In this document: positions 28,569-47,850 of the stretch, piece by piece
How the letters are laid out: every line of letters starts with the position of its first letter
How positions within the stretch are numbered: position 1 is the first letter of the stretch
Assembly (NCBI RefSeq): GCF_964340395.1
Contig: NC_135551.1
Span: 15,710,003 to 15,774,002, forward strand
Length of the DNA: 64,000 nt
Origin: Glandiceps talaboti
Lineage: Eukaryota; Hemichordata; Enteropneusta; Spengelidae
Direction of reading: 5' to 3'
Program-made: the position numbers and the translations under genes
The notes under the pieces: model-generated
Told to the model about the DNA's origin: nothing
What the model saw: only the letters and a program-made list of their open reading frames with translations
Database searches by the model: none

Positions 28569-31500
28569 CTAGTCTTGCTTATATTTCACATGTTTGATAT
28601 GTTTTCTCAATGCATTCTGTCTGTTAATCAATTCGTTTAGTTTCTGAACACAACTTTCATCAAGTGGACTATTCCCCCTAACACCATTAGTCTTACAAGT
28701 AATTGCCAAATTTAGTCGATCTGGTGGTTTTATGGTTCTCCTCGAACGACGTGGTAAAGTACGCTCACACACATTATTAGTAACTCTTCTCATCCGTGTG
28801 TCCTCTACAGTCTCAGGTTCCAATAGCTGAGGCCTTTCACATTCCAATACATTCGTTTTATCATCCTTTGCCTTGCCCTTGGTATGTGTACCAACAATTT
28901 CAGGTGACGATATTATATGATGGGTGCCAACTGAAGCATTGCAACTAGACTGTGGTCTGGTCTCTGATCTGCCTACAATGGTGTCTACTGAAATGCTGGG
29001 TTCTATACTACTTGAATGTCTACTTGTATTGGTGACTTCAATTCCACTATCAGCAGTATTACAACTTCGATCCTTCACATACAGTGATTCCCGTCCGGTC
29101 TGTGGTTGGTATACCTCTTCATGTATCTCATAGAATTCATCCTCACTTTCATCAGATTCAGTCCCAAAGGATTCCATCACTTTGGATTGGCTTCTGGTTG
29201 TAGGTCTCTCTCTTCTTTCCTGCTTTGGAGCTTCTTCAGTCTGTTTCAAAGGTCTTTCTGGGTACAATCTTGGCAGCGTACTACAAGGTAAGAGTAGGTT
29301 TCTATGCAGTGTTCTCTCTCTACCACCATCCCCTTCAGCTTTCACAACATATACTGGAATATCAGGATTTGGTTTGCGAATAACTTTGTATCTACGAGGT
29401 TCCCATCGATCAGCTATTTTGTGTTTTCCTCGAAGGTTGACATTTTTCACAAGGACCCAATCCCCAACTTCCAATGTAGCCTCTCTCACACGCTGGTCAT
29501 AATATCGCTTGTTATAGCCTGCTCTATCCCTTGCTTGAACATCAGCTAGATGATAGGCCTCCTCTAGTCTTGATCTCATGTCACTCGCATACTTGTCATA
29601 TCCACCATCCTGATTCCTGGGCTGTAATCCCATGTAGATGTCGACAGGAAGTCTCGGGTGTCGTCCATACATCAAGTAGTATGGGGAAAATCCCGTACTG
29701 TCATTACGTGTGCAGTTATAAGCATGCACTAGTGGTGCCACATGTTGTTTCCACTGTGCTTTCTTGTGGTTTGGTAGCGTACCCAACATATCAATTAATG
29801 TTCTATTGAACCTCTCGCATTGGCCATTCCCTTGGGGGTGGTATGGTGTCGTACGAGTTTTCTTCACACCTGTGAGTTCACACAACTGTCTGATGACCTT
29901 TGCTTCAAAATCCCTTCCCTGGTCAGAGTGTAGGCGTCCAGGAAAACCATAATGCACCAGGAAGTGGTTGTAAAGATGGTCAGCTGTAGGCTTTGCCTTT
30001 TGATTAGCAGTTGGGATTGCCACAGCATATCTCGTAAAGTGATCTGTGATGACCAGTATGTTACCAACTCCTCCTTTTCCGTCTTCAATAGTAAGGTAAT
30101 CCATACAAACCAATTCCAAGGGTTGAGTGGTTCTAATATTAACCAATGGAGCTTTAGCCTGCAAGTTTGTTTGAAGCTTCCTACGAGTACACCTTTCACA
30201 AGTCTGTACTTTCTGGTCCACATCCTGTTTCATATATGGCCAATAGAAACGCTCCCTTAACAATTCAAGTGATCTTTCCTGTCCAGGGTGACCAACATCA
30301 TCGTGTATACCTTCCAATGCAGTACCTCTGTATTGTGCTGGCAACACCAATTGATAGTGAAAGTGACCATCAAATCCCTTCCTTTTCCTGTGTAGAACTC
30401 CTTGTCTGAAATACAATCGGTCCCATTCTTTCAATCCGGCACGCACTGCTGGAGATTCATCATTACGCTCTTCTTTGGTGGGTGCATACTTCCTTTCCTT
30501 ATAGTAGCACAGTCGACCTATCACCTCATCCTGCTGCTGCAACTCTCTCCACTCTTTCATTGTTACTGTTGGCAGTGACAACATACCATTCGCTACTGGA
30601 GGTACTTCCAAGCTGTTCGGTAAACTGGTTGCTGAGTAACATAAGGCCTCTGCCCAGCTATTACACTGAACTAAGTGTGCCTGACAAACTGCTTGGACTT
30701 CCTCTGTGGGAACCAATACAGCCTGTTCCATGTTGTCCTCCAGAGGGTGGTCATCCTGCCATAACCGTTGTGTAGATCCGTTTTGGTTCATCCTTGATAG
30801 GCCATCGGCATCGCCATTTTGCTTACCAGGTCTGTAACATAGAGTGAAATTATATGCTGCGAGAGCCGCCAGCCATCTGTGGCCTGTTGCATCCAGTCTA
30901 GCTGTTGTCGTTACATACGTTAAGGGGTTGTTATCGGTGACAACAACAAACTTATGACCATACAAGTAATCATGAAACTTGTGGGTAACAGCCCACTTCA
31001 AAGCCAAAAACTCAAGTTTATGCACTGGATAATTGCGTTCACTCTGGGACAAGCCCCTGCTGGCATATCCTATCACTCGACGGTCTTTCCCCTCACCTTG
31101 GTACAATACAGCTCCCAATCCAGCTAAGCTGGCATCAGTATGAAGCTCAAATGGCTTGCTGTAATTCGCATACCCTAGAACTGGCGCATCAGTCAACCTT
31201 GCTTTAATAGTATCAAAAGCTTCCTGATGTATGGCGTCCCATTGAAACCTTTGGTGTCCACTTGGTGGATTTCTTCCCTTCAGTTGCTTTCCTTTCTTCC
31301 GAGGCATTCCGTGGGTGAGCTCATTCAGAGGTTTAGCAATTTTGGAATAACCTTCCACAAACCTCCTGTAATAAGATGAAAATCCAAGAAAAGTTTTTAG
31401 TTCACGAGCTGTGGTGGGTACTGGCCACTCTTTCACTTTCTGGATTTTGTCTGGGTCAGTCTTGATGCCCTCAGCAGACACTATATGACCAAGATATTTC

Positions 31501-34500
31501 ACTTCAGCCCTCAGAAACTGACACTTGCTAGGTTGCACCTTCAGGCCATGATGTTTAAGACGATCCAATACCATACCAAGTCGTTGCAGATGCTCCTCTA
31601 TGGTCTTTGCAAATATGATTATGTCGTCCAGGTATACTAAGCATATGTTGAGATTCAAATCCTGGAGACACTTTTCCATACATCTTTGGAAAGTACTTGG
31701 ACTGCCTGTCAATCCCATTGGCATGACTGTACACTCCCAAAATCCCATGGGGGTGACAAATGCTGTCTTTTCTATATCCTCCTCAGCCATACCAATCTGC
31801 CAGTAGCCTGACTTAAGATCTAACGATGAGAACCAGCAGGCCCCTCCCAAAGCATCAAGGCTCTCCTCAATTCGTGGCAAAGCATAGGAATCACGAATTG
31901 TTCTAGTATTTATCTTCCTGTAGTCCAGGCATAATCGGATCCGACCATCTTTCTTTCGCACCAGTACCACTGGGGCTGCCCAGGGACTATGAGATTCTCT
32001 GATGACACCACTTTCTTTCATTCCTTTTAACACTTGCTTCACTTCTTCATACATAGCCGGAGGAATGCGACGATATCGTTCTTTGATAGGCGTCTCATCT
32101 GTCAGTCGGATACGATGTTTCTCAAGAGAGCAGTATCCCAAATCATGATCATGTCTTGAGAAGATCTCCTTTCTCTCAGCCAAGACTTGTTCAACCTCCC
32201 TCAATTGTTGTTCAGTGATTGGAGATTCTGACATATCAAACTGGACATCCTCATTCAGAACTATCTTTCTAGTACCTGTGACACCTTGCTCATTCTCCTC
32301 TCTAACTTGGTTACAAACATGTATTCCTTCTGGGTGTTCGCCAGGTTTTCCTACCCAGTTAACAGCCTTTGCTCGAGCCAGAAGCTCCCCTGGTCGAATA
32401 GTGACTGGGGTCTTTGAATCATTCCTTACATTTACTGCAACTTTGGTGACTGTCCTTGTACAGTTCAATATACCCACTGAAGGACTGGTAACAACAGACT
32501 GTTTAATCCCCATGGTGGGTTCCACAGATACAACATACTGATCACCTAGTGGTCCTCTCTTAGTCTTACCCCAAACAGTCATCATTCTCTCCGGTGCTAG
32601 TTCAACCGGATGCTTCATAAATGCTCTCACTTCACCAATGTCTCCCTTGCTGCCAACAAATCTATCACGTTCATCCAACTTGGCAAACACCTTTTTGGCA
32701 ACTGTAGAAATTCTCATACATCTAGCTCCCCTGTGTTTCCCTGGCTTGAAATTCCCTCTAGGCATTAGCTCTAAGAAGTTGCTACCAATGAGTACCGGCA
32801 CCTCCTTATTGTAGTCATTGACTGGTACTACCATAGCTGGGATAGCACACGTCTCATCACTGCCAAAAGTGTTCTTTGGGAAATACATTTCAACATCTAT
32901 TACTCCAAGAAAAGGTACAGGTTGGTCGTTTGCTCCTTTTATGATCAAATCCTCTTGTACTGATTGTAATGGACATTTGGACAACCATTTATTATAGAAC
33001 CATTCACTTACAGAAGTCACTTGTGATCCAGTGTCTATCAAGCATGGACTTTGTATCCCCTCTACAAACACTGTGCCCTCCATTGCTCCGCCAATGAGCC
33101 CTGCTTTCCTGGGTTGAAGTCTTATTGGCTTCAGTCCTTTACGCTGTTGGTATAGTCTATGCATGTTCGTCCTTGGTGACTGTTGAGATGACCCCTTGGA
33201 CCCCGATACCTTCTCCGGACAAGCTTTGGCTAAATGACCACGCTGGTGGCAATGATAACATTCCCTGTCATCCCTCTTTGGTGGTTGAAGACAATCTCGT
33301 GCAAGATGCCCCTCATCTCCACAATTATAGCAGGTCCAACTCTTTTTGGTTTTCGCTTCACCTGATACGTTGGTCTCTGTCCGAACTGTTGTTGGTTTGG
33401 TTTTCACCTCTCCCTGTTCTAGCTTTTCGTACTTGTCCTTCATTGCCTTCAGCTCTTGCTCCATTCGTTTAAGTTGAACTTCTTGTGCCTTTGCTGTTTG
33501 TGACATAGTGGTTATACCCTCAACTGCCAACTTTAACATCTTCATCTGTTGTGTAGCTTGTCCACCATCTTCATCTTGCATGGCTGTGCTATCTTTTTCT
33601 TTGGTAGCTTGCTGGGCCCTTCCAACAACTGTTGCCTTTACTGCCTTACCTTTAAACACTGACTGATCTTCTCTTTCCTTCACATCCTGTTCCACCAATC
33701 TGGCTTCACGTCGTAACTCATCGAAACTGGTGCATTGCTTGTGCAGGTGTCGAAGCCCAGTAATCACCCTGTCATCTCTCAAGGTCCTCCAAAATGTTTC
33801 ACGTAGAGTTTCATCCATATCCGAAATGGTGATGCCACCACGCCTTCTAACCAAGTTCAGATCTATCTCCAGTCTAGTACCATACTCTGACACGCCCTCC
33901 TGTTCTCTTTGTCTATTGTTATAGAACTTCTGAAGTAGTGCATGTCCTGTCTCAACAGTACCATAAATACCTTCTAGTTTATCAACAATCTCTTCCACGG
34001 TGGCACTCCGACTCATATTCATTACAGTTTGTCCAGCTGGACCTCTTAATGATTTCCGTACAACTCTAATAATAACTCCATGACTGTGTGTCCCCTCCCT
34101 TAACAAACACTCAACATCGTATTTCCAGACCTCAAAGTCAACATCCCCTTTCTTATCTGGGTCCCCCGAGAAAGTTGGTAATTTGGGCTGGTTATACACA
34201 GTGGTATATCTTGTAGACTTCTCCCCTTCCCCATCACTATCAACATTTACTCGTGGTGTGCTACTTCTTGGAAGCCCCTTATCATCTGAAAAAGGAGGAA
34301 TGTTATCGAAAGAATAACTCACCTTTGGTTTCTGTCCTTCTCTCAATTCTTCATCGCTTGGATACTCATACTTGGGTACCACCTTTGGGGTAGGATATCT
34401 GTCACGTTGACTAATAGCCCTTCTCTTCTCAGCAATATCACGCTGCAATTGTTGAACAGTCTTATCCATAGCTTCCTCTTCCTGTTTAATCAAGTCCAAC

Positions 34501-34748
34501 TCGTTTGATTCTCTCTTCAACTTCTCAATAAGAGCCATGCGTTGTGTCATATGTCTATCTCTTTCATCAGTCTCTGTTCGTTTCTTCTCCCTTGGTGACC
34601 TTTCTTTCTTGATTGCTCCCTCTCGGATAGTCGACTGGTAAGCAGGCACATATTCACCATGGCCCTCCTCCATGTCAATCCAACTGGCTGCAATATCCTT
34701 AGGACCAATGGGTTCTCCCTCAACATCGACTCGCTCGTCATCCGACAT
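28569..34748 (-). CDS. Gag-Pol polyprotein of the Ty3/Gypsy element
   Basis: One uninterrupted frame of 2059 residues from the ATG at 34748 (A at -3). The frame is open further upstream only through non-ATG codons. Order of parts: a charged, coiled-coil-like N-terminus and gag core; two CCHC zinc knuckles (about 473-486 and 497-510); an aspartic protease with DTGS at 572-575; reverse transcriptase with YLDD at 1039-1042; RNase H starting near Asp1205; an integrase HHCC finger (His1483, His1487, Cys1517, Cys1520); the catalytic triad Asp1550, Asp1609, Glu1645 (35 residues between the last two); then a GDWVLVKN-type C-terminal domain and a roughly 300-residue acidic to basic tail with an RRSRR patch. 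Gag and Pol are fused without a frameshift or stop. All catalytic residues I can identify are present, so the copy looks coding-competent. The product would assemble particles and copy the element RNA into DNA for integration. Confidence 0.95.
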   Translation of the reverse strand: MSDDERVDVEGEPIGPKDIAASWIDMEEGHGEYVPAYQSTIREGAIKKERSPREKKRTETDERDRHMTQRMALIEKLKRESNELDLIKQEEEAMDKTVQQLQRDIAEKRRAISQRDRYPTPKVVPKYEYPSDEELREGQKPKVSYSFDNIPPFSDDKGLPRSSTPRVNVDSDGEGEKSTRYTTVYNQPKLPTFSGDPDKKGDVDFEVWKYDVECLLREGTHSHGVIIRVVRKSLRGPAGQTVMNMSRSATVEEIVDKLEGIYGTVETGHALLQKFYNNRQREQEGVSEYGTRLEIDLNLVRRRGGITISDMDETLRETFWRTLRDDRVITGLRHLHKQCTSFDELRREARLVEQDVKEREDQSVFKGKAVKATVVGRAQQATKEKDSTAMQDEDGGQATQQMKMLKLAVEGITTMSQTAKAQEVQLKRMEQELKAMKDKYEKLEQGEVKTKPTTVRTETNVSGEAKTKKSWTCYNCGDEGHLARDCLQPPKRDDRECYHCHQRGHLAKACPEKVSGSKGSSQQSPRTNMHRLYQQRKGLKPIRLQPRKAGLIGGAMEGTVFVEGIQSPCLIDTGSQVTSVSEWFYNKWLSKCPLQSVQEDLIIKGANDQPVPFLGVIDVEMYFPKNTFGSDETCAIPAMVVPVNDYNKEVPVLIGSNFLELMPRGNFKPGKHRGARCMRISTVAKKVFAKLDERDRFVGSKGDIGEVRAFMKHPVELAPERMMTVWGKTKRGPLGDQYVVSVEPTMGIKQSVVTSPSVGILNCTRTVTKVAVNVRNDSKTPVTIRPGELLARAKAVNWVGKPGEHPEGIHVCNQVREENEQGVTGTRKIVLNEDVQFDMSESPITEQQLREVEQVLAERKEIFSRHDHDLGYCSLEKHRIRLTDETPIKERYRRIPPAMYEEVKQVLKGMKESGVIRESHSPWAAPVVLVRKKDGRIRLCLDYRKINTRTIRDSYALPRIEESLDALGGACWFSSLDLKSGYWQIGMAEEDIEKTAFVTPMGFWECTVMPMGLTGSPSTFQRCMEKCLQDLNLNICLVYLDDIIIFAKTIEEHLQRLGMVLDRLKHHGLKVQPSKCQFLRAEVKYLGHIVSAEGIKTDPDKIQKVKEWPVPTTARELKTFLGFSSYYRRFVEGYSKIAKPLNELTHGMPRKKGKQLKGRNPPSGHQRFQWDAIHQEAFDTIKARLTDAPVLGYANYSKPFELHTDASLAGLGAVLYQGEGKDRRVIGYASRGLSQSERNYPVHKLEFLALKWAVTHKFHDYLYGHKFVVVTDNNPLTYVTTTARLDATGHRWLAALAAYNFTLCYRPGKQNGDADGLSRMNQNGSTQRLWQDDHPLEDNMEQAVLVPTEEVQAVCQAHLVQCNSWAEALCYSATSLPNSLEVPPVANGMLSLPTVTMKEWRELQQQDEVIGRLCYYKERKYAPTKEERNDESPAVRAGLKEWDRLYFRQGVLHRKRKGFDGHFHYQLVLPAQYRGTALEGIHDDVGHPGQERSLELLRERFYWPYMKQDVDQKVQTCERCTRRKLQTNLQAKAPLVNIRTTQPLELVCMDYLTIEDGKGGVGNILVITDHFTRYAVAIPTANQKAKPTADHLYNHFLVHYGFPGRLHSDQGRDFEAKVIRQLCELTGVKKTRTTPYHPQGNGQCERFNRTLIDMLGTLPNHKKAQWKQHVAPLVHAYNCTRNDSTGFSPYYLMYGRHPRLPVDIYMGLQPRNQDGGYDKYASDMRSRLEEAYHLADVQARDRAGYNKRYYDQRVREATLEVGDWVLVKNVNLRGKHKIADRWEPRRYKVIRKPNPDIPVYVVKAEGDGGRERTLHRNLLLPCSTLPRLYPERPLKQTEEAPKQERRERPTTRSQSKVMESFGTESDESEDEFYEIHEEVYQPQTGRESLYVKDRSCNTADSGIEVTNTSRHSSSIEPSISVDTIVGRSETRPQSSCNASVGTHHIISSPEIVGTHTKGKAKDDKTNVLECERPQLLEPETVEDTRMRRVTNNVCERTLPRRSRRTIKPPDRLNLAITCKTNGVRGNSPLDESCVQKLNELINRQNALRKHIKHVKYKQD

Positions 34749-35000
34749 GTTGCTATATAGTTCCAAACAAGACAACAAGCATACACAATTACACTTGCCA
34801 CGCTCACCTTACTCTGACTCACACTAGTCCAGGACAAAAGGTGGGACAAACTTAAAGGTATGCAATACCGTATACAACAGCAGGCAACTCCAAAGCTCCA
34901 AACCCCAACAACGTTGCAAACCAAAATGTTGTCTTTACTCTAACCCCGTGTTCTGCCAAACAAGTATTTGTCAGCACAACTTACTGTACCATCAAACCAA

Positions 35001-35018
35001 GCCCCACGTTGGGCGCCA
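35001..35018 (-). other. Primer binding site for tRNA-Lys(CUU)
   Basis: The plus strand reads GCCCCACGTTGGGCGCCA, the 3' end of the animal tRNA-Lys(CUU) with its CCA tail. The element RNA (minus strand) is therefore complementary over 18 bases. The site starts five bases (TGAAA) after the 5' LTR. The tRNA match is from knowledge of conserved metazoan tRNA-Lys. Confidence 0.9.
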
Positions 35019-35023
35019 TTTCA

Positions 35024-36561
35024 TGTAACCCTTTTATGGCCCGCTCATAAAAGTACATGGGATAAAGGAACTTACACGAAAGAAATTTATAAGAATACAC
35101 ACACGGGCTCGGTTCGTGGTTCGACTGCTGACTTCGTAATACCCAATTTACACCGGGGTGAGAGCAATAGACAACACACACAAGCAAGTTGAATGAAAAT
35201 ATATTTATATAATACCAACAAGTGGAAAGACTCGTTTCCAAAAAAATGATGAAGGGTGCTTCCATAAAAAGTGGAAACTCACAAAAAAAAGTATATATCA
35301 ACAAAACTTATGGTACCAGGTACTTAAGACTAATGACAAAATAAAATACTAAAAATGTGGAGCGTTTATCCAGTCAAAAAATAATTTAAAGCTACAAGAA
35401 AATAATCATAGTGTGAAACACTAAGTCTCTGATAACTAGTTTGGTTCTTTAAAAGTATACAAGGATATCACAGTGTCTCTGCATGTGGTTCACAAGAAGA
35501 TCCAATGACGCTGTACATGTAGCAGCCCAAAGGTTTATGAAGTCCCAAACAAAAGTTTCAACTATCTTGACACTGGTGGCGCTGTACTCCCTCCAATAGC
35601 CACCCACTTGACGTCCTCAGTGGCGATATATGGTTAAATACACTACACGCTGGAATTGAGTTTCAGTACCTCAATGGTTCACTGATCAAGTAGAGTACAT
35701 CCAAATTACAGGGTTCCGGTTATAAATCTAACCGCTCTCAAAGTGTTCTGTTCTGACTTGATCAATCTATTTCCCTATGCAGAAACGCTCTGTCGCACAG
35801 GAACTAAACTTGCATTTTAAAGTTATTAATGGTTCAGTGGCTTTACTTGGCAACACAGACTATCGGCTTACTTACAGCTGTGAGAAATTGTCATTGTAGG
35901 ATCAGCGTCACACTTGGCTAATTTCCTCTTCCAACTTCACTGTACAGTTACAGACTTCGGATCACATGACACGTGTTGATTGGTATCACATCCAGTCTTT
36001 TCATGAAACTGACATCGAAGAGTAAAATCAAGCCGTAACTCACTCAATACAGCTACTGATCCTTCCTCTCACTATAATTACACTTCTGACTGGCACTATC
36101 GTCCGAAAGATGCCAAATTACGACAATTCTTAGACGAATTTCGCCATCACGAACAGCAGCAGTCCGTGCGCCTTGCATCATAACATCACATGCTTGTCTA
36201 GTCATCACTTTTTAAACTTTTCAATCAAATCACTACATCACAACTCAGATTGCTATGCCGAAACTTGCAATGCCTAGTTGTACAAAGGATACCAGTCTAA
36301 AGAATATGTGCAGTGACCAAAAAATACAATTTCTGATCCCATTTGCATTGCTCAAACCGATCGCTTTAGATACAATCATACGGACTATATTCTCAAGTCA
36401 ATAACACATACAGAGTACTATGGCGCTTATCATCTCTGGCTGAAGGCCAACTTGTGAAGAGCGCCCTCTAACAACTAAGATTAAACTAGTTTTAATACAT
36501 TGTCTATTAATATACAGAAAACTATAAATGCAATATTGACCAACTGTTTTCCATGGTCACA
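35024..36561 (-). repeat. 5' LTR of the Gypsy element
   Basis: Same length and, on reading, same sequence as the 3' LTR. In the minus-strand sense transcription should start shortly after the TATA-like box at 35202-35211, giving a U3 of about 1.36 kb and a short R-U5 of about 150-180 bases before the primer site. Confidence 0.95.
35202..35211 (-). promoter_or_regulatory. TATA-like box in the 5' LTR
   Basis: TATATAAATA on the minus strand, about 1.35 kb into the 5' LTR. It is the best core-promoter candidate for the element. The start site itself is inferred. Confidence 0.5.
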
Positions 36562-36640
36562 TATGTATGTATGTATGTATGTATGCATGAATGCCTGCCT
36601 ATCTGTCTGTATGTATGTTTGTTTGTAACTAAGTGTGTGC
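36562..36640. repeat. (TATG)n microsatellite, right remnant
   Basis: The array resumes after the right LTR as pure TATG and then decays into TGCC/TCTG variants. Confidence 0.85.
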
Positions 36641-37227
36641 ATGCAAACCTCTGTGTTGGTAAGATTTCAATATAAGTATGAATATTCAAATCAATACATA
36701 TTTACAAATACTGCTGACTGTATATATTATACATGTAAATTGTGTGTATGTATTTGTGGAAGTAGTTCACTTATATGATACTTAAGTAATCTATTCTTGA
36801 TCTTTGGTTATGATGCTTTATAGTGCAAAACACACTTGTACAAATCACCAAAGACACTGACACACTGAAATGCATATCAACTCACACCATTCAATTAATT
36901 AATTAATTAATTAATTAAGTAATTAAATTAAGAATGTGTTTTATTGATTGATATACCACATACATTTAAATGACTACATCACAAGGTGTTTAGAAACCTT
37001 TCCTCTTAGATGAGTATTTCAAAAGCGTCCCTTCCTAAAGTTTGAAATTTTGGGGCTGTAAATGAAATTTGTAGTCTCCTAAAACACCCCCCCCCCCCCA
37101 TACTTGATCAAATTGACGAGTCCACAATAAAACAAACAATAGGACCAGACCAAATGTGGAAGAAATAGGGTAGATCAAATATCTGAATACAAAACAAACT
37201 CAAAAGTCAACGTTTTCATTTTAAACA
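36641..37227. other. Downstream flank of MRPS15
   Basis: Contains a short (TTAA)n tract (36892-36919), a C13 tract (37087-37099) and, on the minus strand, AATAAA at 36940-36945, about 280 bases past the MRPS15 stop, which could be its polyadenylation signal. No other gene is seen. Confidence 0.4.
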
Positions 37228-46297
<9,070 letters not shown>

Positions 46298-46724
46298 TCT
46301 TCATGAATTTGAGCAAATAAAGTAAAATTGTACCTAACACATGCTGAAGGTCACCTCGACTGACCTTATTTCTGTTTGTTTGCTACCAGTTTTCTCGGCT
46401 GTTGTAACGCCCTCTTCGTTCGTATTGAAAAGTCCTCTCGTTTAGGACAATCTTAAATCTGCCTGTAGTAAACATGAGAGACACATCCACACAGTTGGGT
46501 CGCCCTCACTTAAGTTTAAATATAGTATAGAAATTTTCAGTTTGTTCTCAGAAACAATATTAAAACCACAGTATCGAGTAGATATGTAACATTTCTCTCA
46601 GTCTGCGACAAGTTGTCCCCCCCAAAAAAAAATCAAAATCAAATGGTCCCAGTAGAGAGCTCACAGACCCAGGTCACAGACGCGATCTTGTTTGATACAA
46701 CCACAATACACCAATACGAAATGC
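46298..46724. other. Upstream flank of MRPS15
   Basis: This should include the promoter and 5' UTR of MRPS15. No TATA box or CpG-rich core is obvious by eye. Confidence 0.35.
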
Positions 46725-46951
46725 ACATAATACAGATTGCAAGACTGAATGAATTCAGTTCTTAGCTCTTTTCTTGGTACATTCTGTCTATGAAATCATA
46801 TGAAGAAATGAACTAACTTTCCACTATGAAGACTACAAATGTAGACATCAAAACATTGGCGCCATAGTTGCAGTACATTTAAACGATTCATTTCACTTAT
46901 TATTTAGACAAACTGTAGCAAGACATTGCAATCTTGTTATCTTGAAAGATC
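46725..46951. mobile_element. MITE upstream of MRPS15 (family copy 2)
   Basis: Inverted ends containing gattgcaagactgaatg and tgcaatcttgttatctt, with inner blocks (tacattctgtcta / tagacaaactgta) and the central acattggcgcc in common with the element at 40066-40327. Confidence 0.6.
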
Positions 46952-47089
46952 TAGAGTCTTATTGACTTCCCTGACCTCAAGTTTTGGAGGGAAATATTGT
47001 GTAAATATTATTCGAATGTGGCCGGAAGGGCACCGTTACAGTTGGTGTAATAATTAACTGGTATGCAAATAGAGGGAAATATTCAAACT

Positions 47090-47850
47090 TTCCGCGGTTT
47101 TAGTCTCATTCAATAGTGCCTTGTACAGGGTACCACACGTACGTAGGCTGTACACAGTCATTGGATTATCTGCATCGTTAATTTATTGTATCAAAATGAT
47201 ATAGTTACTCCTTGGAGATTGTTATTGTATTTAGTTGTGTGCCATACCTGGATTACTGTTTTCAACGTTCCCTGGATTATTAACAACTAACAATACATAT
47301 CGGATTTAGCTGTGAAGTAAAATGATGTTTTCGAAGTACGAAGCTGAAAGGTCAGTAACGATAATATTATCACAATTGAATTAGGCGCCAAAATATGATG
47401 CTACAGTAAGACAGTCTGGTAAGACCACTACGATAAAGTTAATCCTTGGATATTGTAGTTGTGTACGTTCCGTACCGGGATTACTGTTTTCAACATTTCC
47501 AGGATTACTAACAAGTGGCAATATAGCGGATTTACCTGTGAAGTTAAAATGATGTTCCGCGGTGTTAGTCTCATTCAATAATAGCGTCTAGTACAGGGAA
47601 CAAAAATGATATAGTTACTCCTTGGAGATTGTTATCGTATTTAGTTGCAATTGTGTGCCATACCTGGATTACTATTTTCAACGTTCCCCGGATTATTAAC
47701 AGCTAACAATACATATCGGATTTAGCTGTGAAGTAAAATGATGTTTACGAAGTACGAAGCTGAAAGGTCATCAGTAACGATAATCTTATCTCAATTGAAT
47801 TAGGCGCCAAAATATGATGCTACATTAGGTACGTCTCGTGTAAGACCACG
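47090..47850. repeat. Tandem repeat, period ~410 bp, with a shorter middle unit
   Basis: The block atgatatagttactccttgg through cggatttagctgtgaagtaa occurs at about 47196-47325 and 47607-47735, and gaattaggcgccaaaatatg at about 47379 and 47799. A more diverged unit lies between them (47440-47580). Confidence 0.8.

Larger units (their letters stand above)
26587..36561 (-). mobile_element. Full-length Ty3/Gypsy LTR retrotransposon, 9975 bp
   Basis: The element has two 1538-bp LTRs starting TGTAACCC and ending GGTCACA (plus strand), a tRNA primer site, a single gag-pol frame and a purine-rich tract, all in minus-strand order. The four bases on each side are TATG (26583-26586 and 36562-36565), which fits a 4-bp target duplication, although the surrounding array is itself TATG repeats and would match anyway. 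The LTRs have equal length and I found no difference on reading them side by side, so the insertion is recent. The order protease, reverse transcriptase, RNase H, integrase is that of Metaviridae. No envelope frame is present: about 440 bases separate the pol stop from the 3' LTR. It lies about 670 bp beyond the stop codon of MRPS15 and in the same orientation. Confidence 0.97.

Noticed and set aside
34749-34778. A start for gag-pol ten codons upstream of 34748
   Set aside because: The codon there is TTG. The first ATG in frame is at 34748 and has A at -3, so the shorter form is used.
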